From: Candidatus Kapaibacterium sp.
Lineage (GTDB): Bacteria; Bacteroidota; Ignavibacteria; Kapaibacteriales; UBA7675
DNA: 64,000 nt
Direction: 5' to 3'
NCBI GenBank assembly: GCA_028284775.1
Contig: JANQRB010000044.1
Coordinates: 1-64,000, forward strand
Numbering within the stretch: position 1 is the first letter of the stretch; each line of letters starts with the position of its first letter. The notes below the pieces were generated by a model that saw only the letters and a list, made by a program, of their open reading frames with translations, made no database searches and was not told the DNA's origin. Of the stretch, positions 26,713 to 36,177 are shown one piece after another. The position numbers and the translations under genes were made by a program.

Positions 26713-29700
26713 TCAGGCTTGACAGGTCGTTTCATATTTCTTGTCGATCTGCGGTACATCCAGCAGGTCCTTCACCGTATAGCCCGTAAGGTCAATGACC
26801 GGCGACAGACCCAGAGCCTGCACCAGCGAGTTGCGTTCGGCCGCCACGGCGCTATCGTTAATGCTTGTGTCAATGCAATCCTGCCAGGTGGTCGGGCCGA
26901 GCAAAGAAGCATCCGCGTCAAAGGGCGGCGCAGCCGGCCAGACAAAGGCGTGGTGCTGCAGCAGCGGCTCGAATCGCAGCGCCTTGCGCCAGATCGAATG
27001 GGTAGCCCCGGCTTGCGGCGGCTGCGCGGGACTGATGTTGATGCCGCCGACCGTGTCGTCGATAAAACGTTCGTCGTTGACCTTCGGACTCATCGATCCG
27101 CTCCAGAGCGCGGTCGGCGCTTTTTTCAGCTCGGGCGTAAAAGCGAAATCACTGCCGGCGTCAACGGGATTGCCGCCTTCGATTTTCTCAATGCTGATAT
27201 GCTGGCTGCTCGTCACGTCCCCCAAGCCAACCTGCATCGGCGCAATGCCGAGACTCGTCGCCGCCCCCGCCAGGCTTATCGGACTCGCGCCCGCCAGGTC
27301 GCTGTAGGCCTCGCTCAACGGTATCAGCGACGTGCTGCTTAAGCGGAGGTCTTTGGCATTGACAACCCAGTAGTCATTACCCGAATCCTGCACCGTATCG
27401 AGCAGGCCGCTCACCACCTTCAGCCCGCAGACATCATTGTCGTCCGCCGGCAGAAATGACTGCCTGAATTCGGACCAGGGGATAGGCGGCGGGATCTTTT
27501 TCCCCTTGGCGCCGAAGGAAACCGTGAGCGACACGACCCAGTAGTGGATATGCGCGGTGCCGGCAAACTCCGGTCCCCAGACATGCACGTCGGCGCCGAT
27601 ATGCACCGAAATGTGGTGCGTGCCGAAAAAGTGAAAGGTGTAGCGAACGCCCATATCCACCGAGATATGAGCGTCATAGTGATAGGGTTTCCAGGAGATC
27701 AGAAAGTCAGCGCCGGCTTTGAACCAGGCTTCCAGCGCACCGCTCTTCCAGGTGGCGTCCAGATGCCCGCCGGCCATCAGCGCGCGGGCCGTAAGCGCGT
27801 AGTAGGCATTGCCCTTGATGCTGATGTGACTGTCCACCTGCCAGTTAAAGCCCAGGCGCGGCACGCGAGGATAGTGCTCCGGTATGTCGAAGTCCGGGTG
27901 ATAGCCGCCCAGCGTCTGTACAAAGTCGCCTTTGTGCTCGCCCTTGAACCAGGTCCAGAATGCAAAGCCGCCGGTCAGGTGGCAGGCGCGTGAGAGCAGG
28001 TAAGAAGCTGAAATCAGTTGTGCGTTGAGCCCGACGAAGCCGCTGTCGGGATCGATCGTAATCTTGAAGGCCATCTGCACTTCCGCCAGCGGCGTCTCCG
28101 CGGCGCTCACCTGCGGCGGCACAACCATGGTCGAAAGGCCCAGCAGGTCGATCTCCAGGTGATGGCCGAATGATATTGTCAGGACCGCAAAGGAGTCGAT
28201 CAGCTTGTAGGATGTCCACTTCAGACCCACCGCCAGAAAGTCTTCGCCGAGGCTCGGCTTGATGTAATCCTTAATCGAGTCGATCGCCTGCTGCAGATTA
28301 CTCGGGTCGCCGCTGTTGTTAATCGCCTGCTCCACCAGCGGAAAGGTCGCGACTTTGTCGATCGTCGGCATGCTCAGAGCGCGGTTGTAGCCGAAGCCGG
28401 CCGCCAGACCCGTTACGAAAAACCAGTCCGGCCCGCCCAGGGGGAAGTCCAGTACGGCATAGACAAAGAGCGACATCTCGCCCTCGATGCGCGCGTAGGA
28501 GCCGATGCCCGACAACGCGAAGGTGGCGGTTTTCAAGACGGCGGCGCCGTCGTATTCATCGTACTCTTCGCCATCCGCCGCCACAACATGTTCGCGCAGA
28601 AAGTAGCCGCCGATTTCCGTGTCGCCGGCGCTGTAGTCGATGCCGATGCCTTTCAAATTAAACTTGGGCTCGAAGCGATCGATCGGCGATCCCAGCGCCA
28701 GGCCGTCCAGCGTCAGGGTCAGACCCGCGGCCTGAATAGCGGCATCCAGCAAAAACCATAGTTCGTGATCGGTGTACTGTACGCCGACGCGCTCGAAATG
28801 CACCGGACCGAATTTCTTCTGCACTTTAAACCACTTTGCCGTATCCTGTGTAGCGAGCGTGCCGCCCTCGGGAGGGTCGCCGCCGCCGGCCGGAGGATCG
28901 CCGCCGGCCACCGGCAGACTGAGCGTCTCGGGACTGTCGCCGAAGTCGATGGATGCATTGAGGCTGAGACCTTTTTTGATATCGCGATCAGGCAGCGCAA
29001 AGTTCGTCGCCGGCAGCAGACTGTTAAAGGAGCCGATATCAGCCTGCGCAAAATCAGTCGTAGCGATCAAAATCTGCAGGTCTTTGATATCGATCGATTT
29101 GTCGCCGGCAAGATCGGAGCCGATCAGGGGCAGGTTGCTGAGATTAAAGCTAAGGCCGATATCGAGACTAACAAGATGCTTATTGGCCGGCGCTCCCTTG
29201 AGAAAAGCAAAGGCGGCGCTGTTTAAGACGATGGCTACACCGAAATCGAAGTCGACCAACTGCTGGATCGGCACGACCACGCCACGCGAGTCATCGGCCA
29301 CGGCAATGAAATAATCGTGTTGATCCTGGTCGCTGAAAGCCAGGAGAAACTCCTGCTCTTCCAGCGAAATGCTGCCCGCGAAACTCTTCTGATAGCTGCC
29401 GCCCGACTCCGTTACAGCAATGTCGACGCTGATCGGCACTTCCTGGCTGTTAACGTCGAGCATGGCGCGACAGCCCAGGGTAAAGCTATGCGACGCTGTG
29501 TCGACGACGACGGCCAGGTCGGTAATTTGCAGTTCATCGACCACGCTTTTAGTGCTGCTGTCGATACCGCCAAAGTTATCGCCCAGGCTGCCGACGAGTG
29601 CACTGATGTTAATTGGCGGCAGATTTTGCGCAAAGCCACTAAATGTCCAGCCGCCGGTCTCGCCGAGCTGCGTAACGACGTCGATTTCGATATCGACCGG

Positions 29701-30708
29701 GCTGCCGTTGATTGTCATATCGATCAGCCCGACAGCTTTCAGATACAGGATCTCGCCGCTTTCGATGTTAAAGGCAAAGCCCAGCTCGGTGACGTTAAGA
29801 TGGTCGATACCGATGGCGGTCAGATCGTTCTTTATGGTATCTCCCAGCGTCGGCACGCTGATCAGGCCGCCGAAAAAGTTGCCGATCTCTTCGATCAGCG
29901 GCAGGACATCGCCGTCAGCCGGAATGACGTATACATCCCAGTAGGTGCCGCCGGCAATGGGAATCTGCACAACAAAATCCTGGCCGAGGTTAAAGGTGGC
30001 GGAGATGAGACCATAATAAAAGAGCGAGCTTTCGCCGGCCTCCGTCATCGCCTCCGAAGCAATTGTCACACTCAGATCGGTCAGTGAAATCAGCCCTGTA
30101 ATTACCTCCCATGGCGTGCCGGCGCTGATTGAGCAGCTCATGCTGATCGTTGAATCCGCATCGGCGTCGAAGCTGAACTTGATATCGAAGGATTCAAGCT
30201 TCAGAATGTCGAAGAGCTGTCCGACCGCGACGGCGGCGGGCAAATAGTCATCGAGCCCCGATTCCGTCAGAAAGGTCGACATGTCGGCAATGCTGTTGTC
30301 CATGTGACTGAGGTCGTCGAGCGTAAACTCGAGGAAATTGTCTTCCGCCAGATGTCCGCTAAGTCCCGGGGCATGAGTGGTATAGGCTGCTGTTGCCACA
30401 ATGTCGAGTGTTGCCGTTAAAAAGGCGCCGGGCGTATCTTCGGTGAAAGTAAAGGTGACATGATTCGGCGTGACGCTCTTGTTGGTGTAACCGGCAATGG
30501 TCCAGACAACATTCACATCGCCATCGACCGTCACATTGTCAACATTGCGGACTATGCTGACATTCAGGATGTCAAGCTCCGCCCCCGCCAAGGAATCGAG
30601 GAATGTGACGACATTGGGCGAGTCGACGAGCAGTGAGGTCAGCTTGAGATTGTTGCTGATGACCGCGTTGTTGAGTTGCAGTTCGAGTTGATCGAGGGTT
30701 AGGGGCAT
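26713..30708 (-). CDS. DUF6603-like giant protein
   Basis: 1331 aa, no signal peptide. Most of the chain is built of repeated amphipathic beta strands (LxVTELGFAFNIESGEILYL, ITDLAVVVDTASHSFTL), as in elongated beta structures. A Gly/Pro spacer lies near residue 605 (GGDPPAGGGDPPEGG). About 1000-1070 is the most distinctive part: EAWFKAGADFLISWKPYHYD, VRYTFHFFGTHHISVHIGAD, VWGPEF; these are the features I associate with DUF6603, whose function is unknown. The C-terminal 200 residues are of another type and mention no known motif. In size it is the largest product in the window. It is cotranscribed with the 840-aa gene (20 bp) and the 382-aa gene (19 bp). Confidence 0.7.
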   Translation of the reverse strand: MPLTLDQLELQLNNAVISNNLKLTSLLVDSPNVVTFLDSLAGAELDILNVSIVRNVDNVTVDGDVNVVWTIAGYTNKSVTPNHVTFTFTEDTPGAFLTATLDIVATAAYTTHAPGLSGHLAEDNFLEFTLDDLSHMDNSIADMSTFLTESGLDDYLPAAVAVGQLFDILKLESFDIKFSFDADADSTISMSCSISAGTPWEVITGLISLTDLSVTIASEAMTEAGESSLFYYGLISATFNLGQDFVVQIPIAGGTYWDVYVIPADGDVLPLIEEIGNFFGGLISVPTLGDTIKNDLTAIGIDHLNVTELGFAFNIESGEILYLKAVGLIDMTINGSPVDIEIDVVTQLGETGGWTFSGFAQNLPPINISALVGSLGDNFGGIDSSTKSVVDELQITDLAVVVDTASHSFTLGCRAMLDVNSQEVPISVDIAVTESGGSYQKSFAGSISLEEQEFLLAFSDQDQHDYFIAVADDSRGVVVPIQQLVDFDFGVAIVLNSAAFAFLKGAPANKHLVSLDIGLSFNLSNLPLIGSDLAGDKSIDIKDLQILIATTDFAQADIGSFNSLLPATNFALPDRDIKKGLSLNASIDFGDSPETLSLPVAGGDPPAGGGDPPEGGTLATQDTAKWFKVQKKFGPVHFERVGVQYTDHELWFLLDAAIQAAGLTLTLDGLALGSPIDRFEPKFNLKGIGIDYSAGDTEIGGYFLREHVVAADGEEYDEYDGAAVLKTATFALSGIGSYARIEGEMSLFVYAVLDFPLGGPDWFFVTGLAAGFGYNRALSMPTIDKVATFPLVEQAINNSGDPSNLQQAIDSIKDYIKPSLGEDFLAVGLKWTSYKLIDSFAVLTISFGHHLEIDLLGLSTMVVPPQVSAAETPLAEVQMAFKITIDPDSGFVGLNAQLISASYLLSRACHLTGGFAFWTWFKGEHKGDFVQTLGGYHPDFDIPEHYPRVPRLGFNWQVDSHISIKGNAYYALTARALMAGGHLDATWKSGALEAWFKAGADFLISWKPYHYDAHISVDMGVRYTFHFFGTHHISVHIGADVHVWGPEFAGTAHIHYWVVSLTVSFGAKGKKIPPPIPWSEFRQSFLPADDNDVCGLKVVSGLLDTVQDSGNDYWVVNAKDLRLSSTSLIPLSEAYSDLAGASPISLAGAATSLGIAPMQVGLGDVTSSQHISIEKIEGGNPVDAGSDFAFTPELKKAPTALWSGSMSPKVNDERFIDDTVGGINISPAQPPQAGATHSIWRKALRFEPLLQHHAFVWPAAPPFDADASLLGPTTWQDCIDTSINDSAVAAERNSLVQALGLSPVIDLTGYTVKDLLDVPQIDKKYETTCQA

Positions 30709-30727
30709 GCTTATTCGTCTACCGCGT

Positions 30728-31876
30728 TTAACATCTTATGAGAGTATTAGGGTCTGGATAGTAAGTATGATCTGCGATCTTGGGAAAATTGCTGACAGCG
30801 TAATCCAGCAGGGCAGCAAGATTCTTATCTATCAGATCGCTGCGTACGACGCGAGCACGTGCTTCAGTTTCTCCAACTTCTGTATACCGTGTAAGCGCAT
30901 GATTGATCAGAAGCAACCACCATTTATCTTTAAACCTCGGTACTGCAGCAATATCCAAAGAATCCTGTATTATCATTTTCAGGAACCAGCGATGGTTCTG
31001 TTTAATGCTTTTCTGAGTACCCGACGGAAGCTCATGTATGGGAGTGGGACCTCCTCCTGCGTCACGAACATTGTCAGATCTTCCACCCCAGGAATATCTT
31101 GATGTCCATCCACCACCGGCCATTGGGAAGCGATCGCTTCCGGCAACAGCACTATAACATTCAAAAGTGGTCAGGCGACCAATGCCAAGTTCCAAAATCG
31201 ACAAGAATAGCTGCATCCAATTACGTATGCATTCGCACATGTAGGTCGCAACAAATGCTGTTAACTTGTTTTCCATACTTCTTATCGTCTGATCGTCGTC
31301 GGCTGGTTTGAACTCTATGTCTCCATGTGAAACAAAATTCACAATCTCTACCGGTCGTTTCTTTAGCACCGACAGCAGGGAAAGATAGCTTTCAGCTAAA
31401 TTTTCCAAAACAGCCGGGTCCCCTTTAATTTGCAGTGGGTACGCGTAGATGTTATACGGACTTAACAGAACAAAAGTAAGCTGCTCGTTGGGTGGCAGCT
31501 TAATGAGATAGCCGACTCTATTAGTAAAGTCTTTTTTGCCTATTTTGCATATCGCGCCAAAATAGCTTTGCAGTGTGTTAATATAGTATGTTGGCAATTT
31601 CTTGTCGTTAAGTTTCACGGCATCTATTTGGGCCCTCAAATCTTTGCGTTTGCCGGTGAGAGCCGGATATCCCGGACCCTTTCTCAGAGTGGGCACTTCA
31701 TTCGGATATGTGACATCCTCAATTGCGGAACCTGCATACTTTCCCAGCCAATTCTCAAAGCTTGTCTGCAAACATCTATAAATCATTTCTTCAACCGGGT
31801 GCCAGGGATCAGCATCGGTAAATTCTGTGTTTGGAACGTAATTGACTATTGCATCGTAAATTTCTTGCGCAGCCAT
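30728..31876 (-). CDS. Conserved hypothetical protein, first gene of the DUF6603 operon; paralogue of 32736-33860
   Basis: 382 aa, mostly helical, no signal peptide. It shares with the 374-aa protein a PW-x-x-V/E-E opening followed by a W-L/E pair, an IGKK motif, NIYAYPLxxxG, a helical RNWMQLFLSILELG, and the glycine-rich FPMAGGGWTSRYSWGG. These shared blocks define a family I do not recognise. Nineteen base pairs separate it from the DUF6603-like gene. Base composition is visibly AT-richer than in the giant genes downstream, suggesting a different origin. An iterated TCAGAAAAA element lies about 390 bp upstream of the start. Confidence 0.7.
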   Translation of the reverse strand: MAAQEIYDAIVNYVPNTEFTDADPWHPVEEMIYRCLQTSFENWLGKYAGSAIEDVTYPNEVPTLRKGPGYPALTGKRKDLRAQIDAVKLNDKKLPTYYINTLQSYFGAICKIGKKDFTNRVGYLIKLPPNEQLTFVLLSPYNIYAYPLQIKGDPAVLENLAESYLSLLSVLKKRPVEIVNFVSHGDIEFKPADDDQTIRSMENKLTAFVATYMCECIRNWMQLFLSILELGIGRLTTFECYSAVAGSDRFPMAGGGWTSRYSWGGRSDNVRDAGGGPTPIHELPSGTQKSIKQNHRWFLKMIIQDSLDIAAVPRFKDKWWLLLINHALTRYTEVGETEARARVVRSDLIDKNLAALLDYAVSNFPKIADHTYYPDPNTLIRC

Positions 31877-32735
31877 GTCTTCGGCATTCCTGTTAATTCC
31901 TGAGGGTTTCTCGATTCAGCAAATATTCACCAAGAGTTAACATATTGAGCGACCTCATAACTGCCTCATTACAAGCAGAGCTTCGCACTAGCAAATAAAA
32001 GCAACACACATCAGACATTTCTCCGTCACAATGAAGAGTGTCGGTTGGCCTCACGAATTACGACGGTCTAGATGTACCGCCCTGCGACGAAGGGAACCTC
32101 AATCCAGGACTATTTCCAGGCCAATCACTTGATCGACTCCGGCAATACTCAGGATTAGCATTGAAATCAACCAACTATTTCTGGTTGAAATTGCAGTCAA
32201 CACATTACTGATTAACAATGTTTACAGAATGAGAATATCAAATCACAAAGTCACTCGACGCTATGCAGTGGTTAAACGTTGAATGATCTGCCTCAGGTTG
32301 TTCGCTGGCGCAATATACGGCGCAGGGCTGTTCCAAGGCAATCAGACTTTTTCTGATTTTAACATCAGATTTTTTCTGATAATGGCCTAAGGGTTTTTCT
32401 GATAGAGAACTAAGAAATTCACCTAGTGAAGAGCCAAGTCATTCAACAACTTGTGAGTGCATTGGCGGTCAATGAATAGAGTGAAAACAGACGGTTGACT
32501 TACAATAGAAGACGCAAATCTTAACAACGATTGACCATTCGAGTGAGAAATCCGCATAGGATCGAAGAGTCAATCCGTTTGACGATTAAGAATCGCCGGT
32601 TGAGACGGATACAACCGCGATAAGGTGACAGGAATGGGAATCGCAAAGTACGTATCAGGAAGTTCATGCTGGTTGAGAGTGCACACTCAAACTTGAGAAC
32701 ATTGCTGATAGAGTACTACAACAGCGATGTAACAA
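31877..32735. other. Intergenic region carrying iterated-element copy 1
   Basis: 859 bp without a credible gene. AT-rich. The only structured part is the repeat at 32263-32455, described separately. An imperfect inverted pair CAACCAACTATTTCTGGTTG lies near 32167-32186. The remainder shows nothing I can name. Confidence 0.5.
32263..32455 (-). repeat. Dispersed element with iterated TCAGAAAAA motifs, copy 1
   Basis: About 190 bp similar to 34170-34366. On the minus strand, toward the 382-aa gene, three ATCAGAAAAA motifs are spaced by about 23 bp (near 32385, 32362 and 32340 reading down), flanked by CTTAG pentamers with the same period. Two of the motifs run into TCTGAT and so form short inverted repeats (ATCAGAAAAAATCTGAT). 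The flanking ~75 bp (ATGCAGTGG...GATCTGCCTCAGGTTG) is also conserved. Spacing near two helical turns suggests an array of protein sites. Confidence 0.65.
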
Positions 32736-33860
32736 CTACACCTGCGCAATTCTTTGAATCGCGCTATTGAGCAGAGTCGGGATGTGCCTGTCAAAAGCAT
32801 CGTTTGAAAAGAAACCCCGAATCGTTACCCCTACCGGAAATAAGTCATTCGGCATGCTTTGCAATCGGGCAATGAAACTAATCCAGTGAGCCGCCTCGAG
32901 CCTTGGGTCTTGAGGCACTTGAATGTGAAGGGTAGGTTGGCCTGCAACGTCAAAGAGGGTATCAAAAACGAACACCTGCAGGAGCCACCTTTTGATTATA
33001 GCGTTGCTGCGTCGAAGCTGACTGATGACGCCGGGAGTTAATGCCACACTTGCATTGGGGTTTATTTCCATGCCGCCCCATGAAAATTGATTTTTCCACG
33101 CTCCACCCGACGCCATTGGAAAGCGAACGTTGGGACTACTGTTGGCTAGTTGAAAGCTGGTTCGTTGATATCCCCCAAGTTCGACAAGTAAAATGTACAA
33201 CTGCAACCAGTTTCGCACAACTTCCGATATATAGTTTGCTACCAACCCTGCAACAAGTATAGATTTTTTACTCCGGTCTGCAATGGGGGGAATAAGTCCA
33301 AGATTCAGGAAATTTGACACGTCGGAATGTTTCGCTGATTTAGCAGCTTGCGAAAGCAAGCCACCATATTGCACCTGATAGTTGGAAAGATCGGCTGCTG
33401 CGCCGTTGACAGTAAGTGGATATGCATAAATATTTTTGGGATCCAACAACACAGTAGTGTTGGAATTTGGGTTTCTCAAAAGATAGGCGTGTGAGTTTGT
33501 TTCTGGTTTTTTACCTATTTCCCTAATAGTCTTGATATAGTGATTAAAGTTACTGATTGAAAATGTTGGGATGTCGGTAGGCTGGCCATGATCATTGAGT
33601 TTCTCAATGATCTTAGTGCGACTGGGAAGCGGCAGCCGGGTTAAATTTAAGTTCGTAATAACATCGCTGCGCGGCGTAGTCGTTTCAATGAGAGCGGTAA
33701 TAATTCGGCTTTCAAGCCAACGTGTAATTACTGATTGAAAATACTTGTAGAGTTTGTTTTCGACCTCGGTCCAGGGTTTGTTTGCAGGAATCTCTTTCCC
33801 TGAATCGTTGTTGCGAATTGTGTTATATATGTCCACAGGTTCCATTTTGCGCTCAATCAA
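32736..33860 (-). CDS. Conserved hypothetical protein, paralogue of 30728-31876
   Basis: 374 aa, helical, without signal peptide. It shares with the 382-aa protein KPWTEVENKLYKY (PW...E), IGKKPETNSHAYLLRNP, NIYAYPLTVNGA, RNWLQLYILLVELGG and FPMASGGAWKNQFSWGGM. The C-terminal third diverges. It stands alone on the minus strand, with about 860 bp to the next gene on the left, so probably has its own promoter. A second copy of the iterated TCAGAAAAA element lies about 310 bp upstream. Codon use is AT-rich, as in its paralogue. No function known. Confidence 0.7.
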   Translation of the reverse strand: MIERKMEPVDIYNTIRNNDSGKEIPANKPWTEVENKLYKYFQSVITRWLESRIITALIETTTPRSDVITNLNLTRLPLPSRTKIIEKLNDHGQPTDIPTFSISNFNHYIKTIREIGKKPETNSHAYLLRNPNSNTTVLLDPKNIYAYPLTVNGAAADLSNYQVQYGGLLSQAAKSAKHSDVSNFLNLGLIPPIADRSKKSILVAGLVANYISEVVRNWLQLYILLVELGGYQRTSFQLANSSPNVRFPMASGGAWKNQFSWGGMEINPNASVALTPGVISQLRRSNAIIKRWLLQVFVFDTLFDVAGQPTLHIQVPQDPRLEAAHWISFIARLQSMPNDLFPVGVTIRGFFSNDAFDRHIPTLLNSAIQRIAQV

Positions 33861-34768
33861 TTAGAAGATCGATAACTTTTCGACACACGAAATTTTGAAG
33901 CTGAAACAATCAGCTTTTCAATAAAACATTGAATCACTATGAAGTCCGCCTACAGGTAACTTTCAGAAGGGCCGTATTAAGAGACTACATTTTTGCCAAA
34001 GAGAAAAAACGAAAGAATTACGACCATTGATTTTCCTCAACTCCGCTCGCCTGTAATCAGCTGGCATTGTGAAATCTTACAACTGTATGGTCCCAGCATT
34101 GAGAATTGGAAGTCTCTCATAGCGAGGCAAAGTTGCAGTGAAATTTACCTACAAGGTCACCTATAACTCATGCAGTGGTTACACGTCGAATGATCTGCCT
34201 CAGGTTGCTCGCTTGCGCAAGATACGGCGGATCGTCACTGTCAGGCAATCAGACTTTTTCTGATTTTGGCATCAGATTTTCCCTGATAAAGGTCTAAGGG
34301 TTTTTCTGATAGCAAATTAAGGAATTCACTTACCGGATGCCGGCATTTCAGACACTGAACAACTTGCACCAGTCAAAGGTTTAAGACAAGGTCGTAATAT
34401 CTTTGCGGCGTCCCAAGGTGAATTGCCGGAAGCGTTCTTGCCGGCTGCTTCGGACGTCTTCGAGCGATGTAATGCACGGTATTGTTGTAAACATCAGAAG
34501 TACAAACACCTAGTCGATGCCGGACTCGCAGCAAATCAGGCCTGACTTTCCGTCTCTACCTGCAATTGCCGCAAGGGCGGTCTGCGAATTTAGCTTCTCA
34601 AAATGAACGGTGTCTGCACAGAGTTTAATCCCCTCCGTACAGACACAACTAAACCGAAATTCCATTCACTCGTACAGGCCCCGGACCGACTGCGCTGCCG
34701 TTATCCGCAGAACAGTGCCAGCCTGGTATTTGCATTGAGCATCTGGTATTCGCCGCTACCGATAAGAA
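33861..34768. other. Intergenic region carrying iterated-element copy 2
   Basis: 908 bp without a convincing gene on either strand. It holds the repeat at 34170-34366. A plus-strand open frame at 34603-34890 runs antisense into the end of the 139-aa secreted protein and is not called. Nothing else stands out. Confidence 0.5.
34170..34366 (-). repeat. Dispersed element with iterated TCAGAAAAA motifs, copy 2
   Basis: Closely similar to 32263-32455, from ATGCAGTGGTTAC through GAATGATCTGCCTCAGGTTG to the motif array and on to the shared CAACTTG near 34360. Motifs on the minus strand: ATCAGAAAAACCCTTAGAC, ATCAGGGAAAATCTGAT and ATCAGAAAAAGTCTGATT, again about 23 bp apart. It lies about 310 bp upstream of the 374-aa gene. 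Confidence 0.65.
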
Positions 34769-35185
34769 TCAGTCTAATTCGAATACCAGATCGTCAAACA
34801 CCTCCGCGGCTGAGCAGCTCACATGGCGGCATAGCTCGTAATTCGCGGGAGTTGTTGAAATACCGACGGCCTCGACTTCTACCCATGTGACTTCGCCGGA
34901 GTCATTAACGTAGTTCATTGAACAGATTCCATTGGCATCGGTCGTGAGTACTGTCTCGTCCAAGGAGGGATGCTCGCGTACCACTACTTCCACGCCGGCA
35001 ACCGGCGTTGAGTTCTGAGTGACGTATACTTCAATGGGCGTAATGGTTCCTGCGAGAGGTACCGATAGAGCCGCTGCGATTGCGGCAGTACCAAGGAAAC
35101 TTAACAGTATTGCCGCTACAAACCGGCGGCTTGTTGAAAAGGCGAAGCTATGTGGCTTATCTGCACCGAGATTGAGCTTTGTCAT
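34769..35185 (-). CDS. Small secreted Ig-like (carboxypeptidase-regulatory-like) protein
   Basis: 139 aa from the ATG at 35185, which has GAGGA upstream (a longer frame to 35239 lacks one). A signal anchor at about 20-40 (RRFVAAILLSFLGTAAIAAA) is followed by a single small beta-sandwich: ITPIEVYVTQNSTPVAGVEV, then VLTTDANGICSMNY. That is the layout of carboxypeptidase-regulatory/Big-1-like domains, where a 'TDANG' turn is typical. Four cysteines remain in the mature part. Probably periplasmic or surface-exposed; no partner is obvious. Confidence 0.65.
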   Translation of the reverse strand: MTKLNLGADKPHSFAFSTSRRFVAAILLSFLGTAAIAAALSVPLAGTITPIEVYVTQNSTPVAGVEVVVREHPSLDETVLTTDANGICSMNYVNDSGEVTWVEVEAVGISTTPANYELCRHVSCSAAEVFDDLVFELD

Positions 35186-35424
35186 GTGATTCCTCGTAGC
35201 TTTAAGAATTAAGGAAAATGCTGCTGAAGGAGCTCTCACAGGGGAGGCTCCATCGGCTCAGCATTGATTTTTGTTTATTGGCCAAGTTGACAAAGTTTCG
35301 GCGGCAAAGCTATAAGACAAAATCTGAATTTTTGCTTCCACCAGGGATAGCCTGAGACTCATCCTCATTGTTAATAGCGTGTAATCAAGCGATAGCCTCT
35401 TGGCGTTTTCGGTGTTCCGGCTCG

Positions 35425-35894
35425 CTATTGCACATTTGCTCGAAACAATTTTGCTGTTGTTTTCATGGGTACACAGTCTCTTCCCGGGGGCCTATCGGTC
35501 TTTGTCCTAGTAGGGGCAATGACAAAGTAGCCGCGACAGCGTCGGTTTCCCATCAATTGCCGTATGGAAGATATCGCCCGGTATCGAGTCTGAGAGTCCG
35601 CCGGCATGGTGGTGTATCCGCGTAACAATTCCTCGATCGCGGAAGGTCGGGCAGCCATTGCAGGAGGATGTCGCCATCCGTTCGCAAGCGTCACGGTGGT
35701 CTGCACGCGGCCCTCCGGCTGCCGTACATCGATGTACCACACAGCTTGCTGCGCTCCGAAAAGAAATAGACGTTGACAACATCACGAATCGCCCAGCGGA
35801 ACTCCAGGCTCAGCTCTTCATCGGCAGAGCGATTTACGTCGCCGCTGCCGCCAGCGGCGCGAGTCACCGGCACGCCACCTTCTCGTTCGGGCAA
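35425..35894 (-). pseudogene. Possible frameshifted gene remnant
   Basis: On the minus strand a frame beginning near 35894 (ELSLEFRWAIRDVVNVYFFS) breaks near 35750, and the next frame continues without loss of character: AVWYIDVRQPEGRVQTTVTL, then MAARPSAIEELLRGYTTM. A single-base change would join them into about 150 aa. No family is recognised. The alternative is chance open frames in a GC-rich stretch; I give this low weight. Confidence 0.3.
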
Positions 35895-35939
35895 ATCGCA
35901 AAAAGGTATAAATCTGAACGGCGCGGCAATGTAAATCGG

Positions 35940-36036
35940 CCCTATGTCTGTCAGACAAATTCTGATTGCGATATCAGAAATTCGCTGAACGCGACCTAAG
36001 CGTTTTTCTGAGTGGAACCTAAGAGATTACCTGAGT
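35940..36036 (-). repeat. Dispersed element with iterated TCAGAAAAA motifs, copy 3 (diverged)
   Basis: Shorter and more diverged than copies 1 and 2, but the order is kept on the minus strand: CTCTTAGGTTCCACTCAGAA, then CGCTTAGG, TCAGCGAATTTCTGA and ATCAGAATTTGTCTGA, with about 23-bp steps. It sits between the possible remnant at 35425-35894 and the rhomboid gene. This shows that the element is a dispersed family, not just part of one tandem gene duplication. Confidence 0.55.
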
Positions 36037-36177
36037 GCTTTCCACATTTTGTGGATAGCGTTGTGGATTATTATATCCCGGCAACATTGATCCTTCGGCG
36101 GTTTAGCCTGTCGTGCGCCAGAATTCACAGCCCGTTCGGCGATGCAAACGCTGTGCGATTCGACGGCTGCAGCGCTT

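Noticed and set aside
15751..31876. Prophage or extracellular contractile injection system
   Set aside because: Tail-fibre-like and lectin domains are present, but no sheath, tube, baseplate, AAA ATPase, capsid, terminase or integrase gene is seen in the window.
32263..34366. CRISPR array suggested by regular TCAGAAAAA motifs
   Set aside because: The repeats are only about 10 bp, the intervals are about 13 bp, the intervals are conserved between copies, and no cas gene is present.
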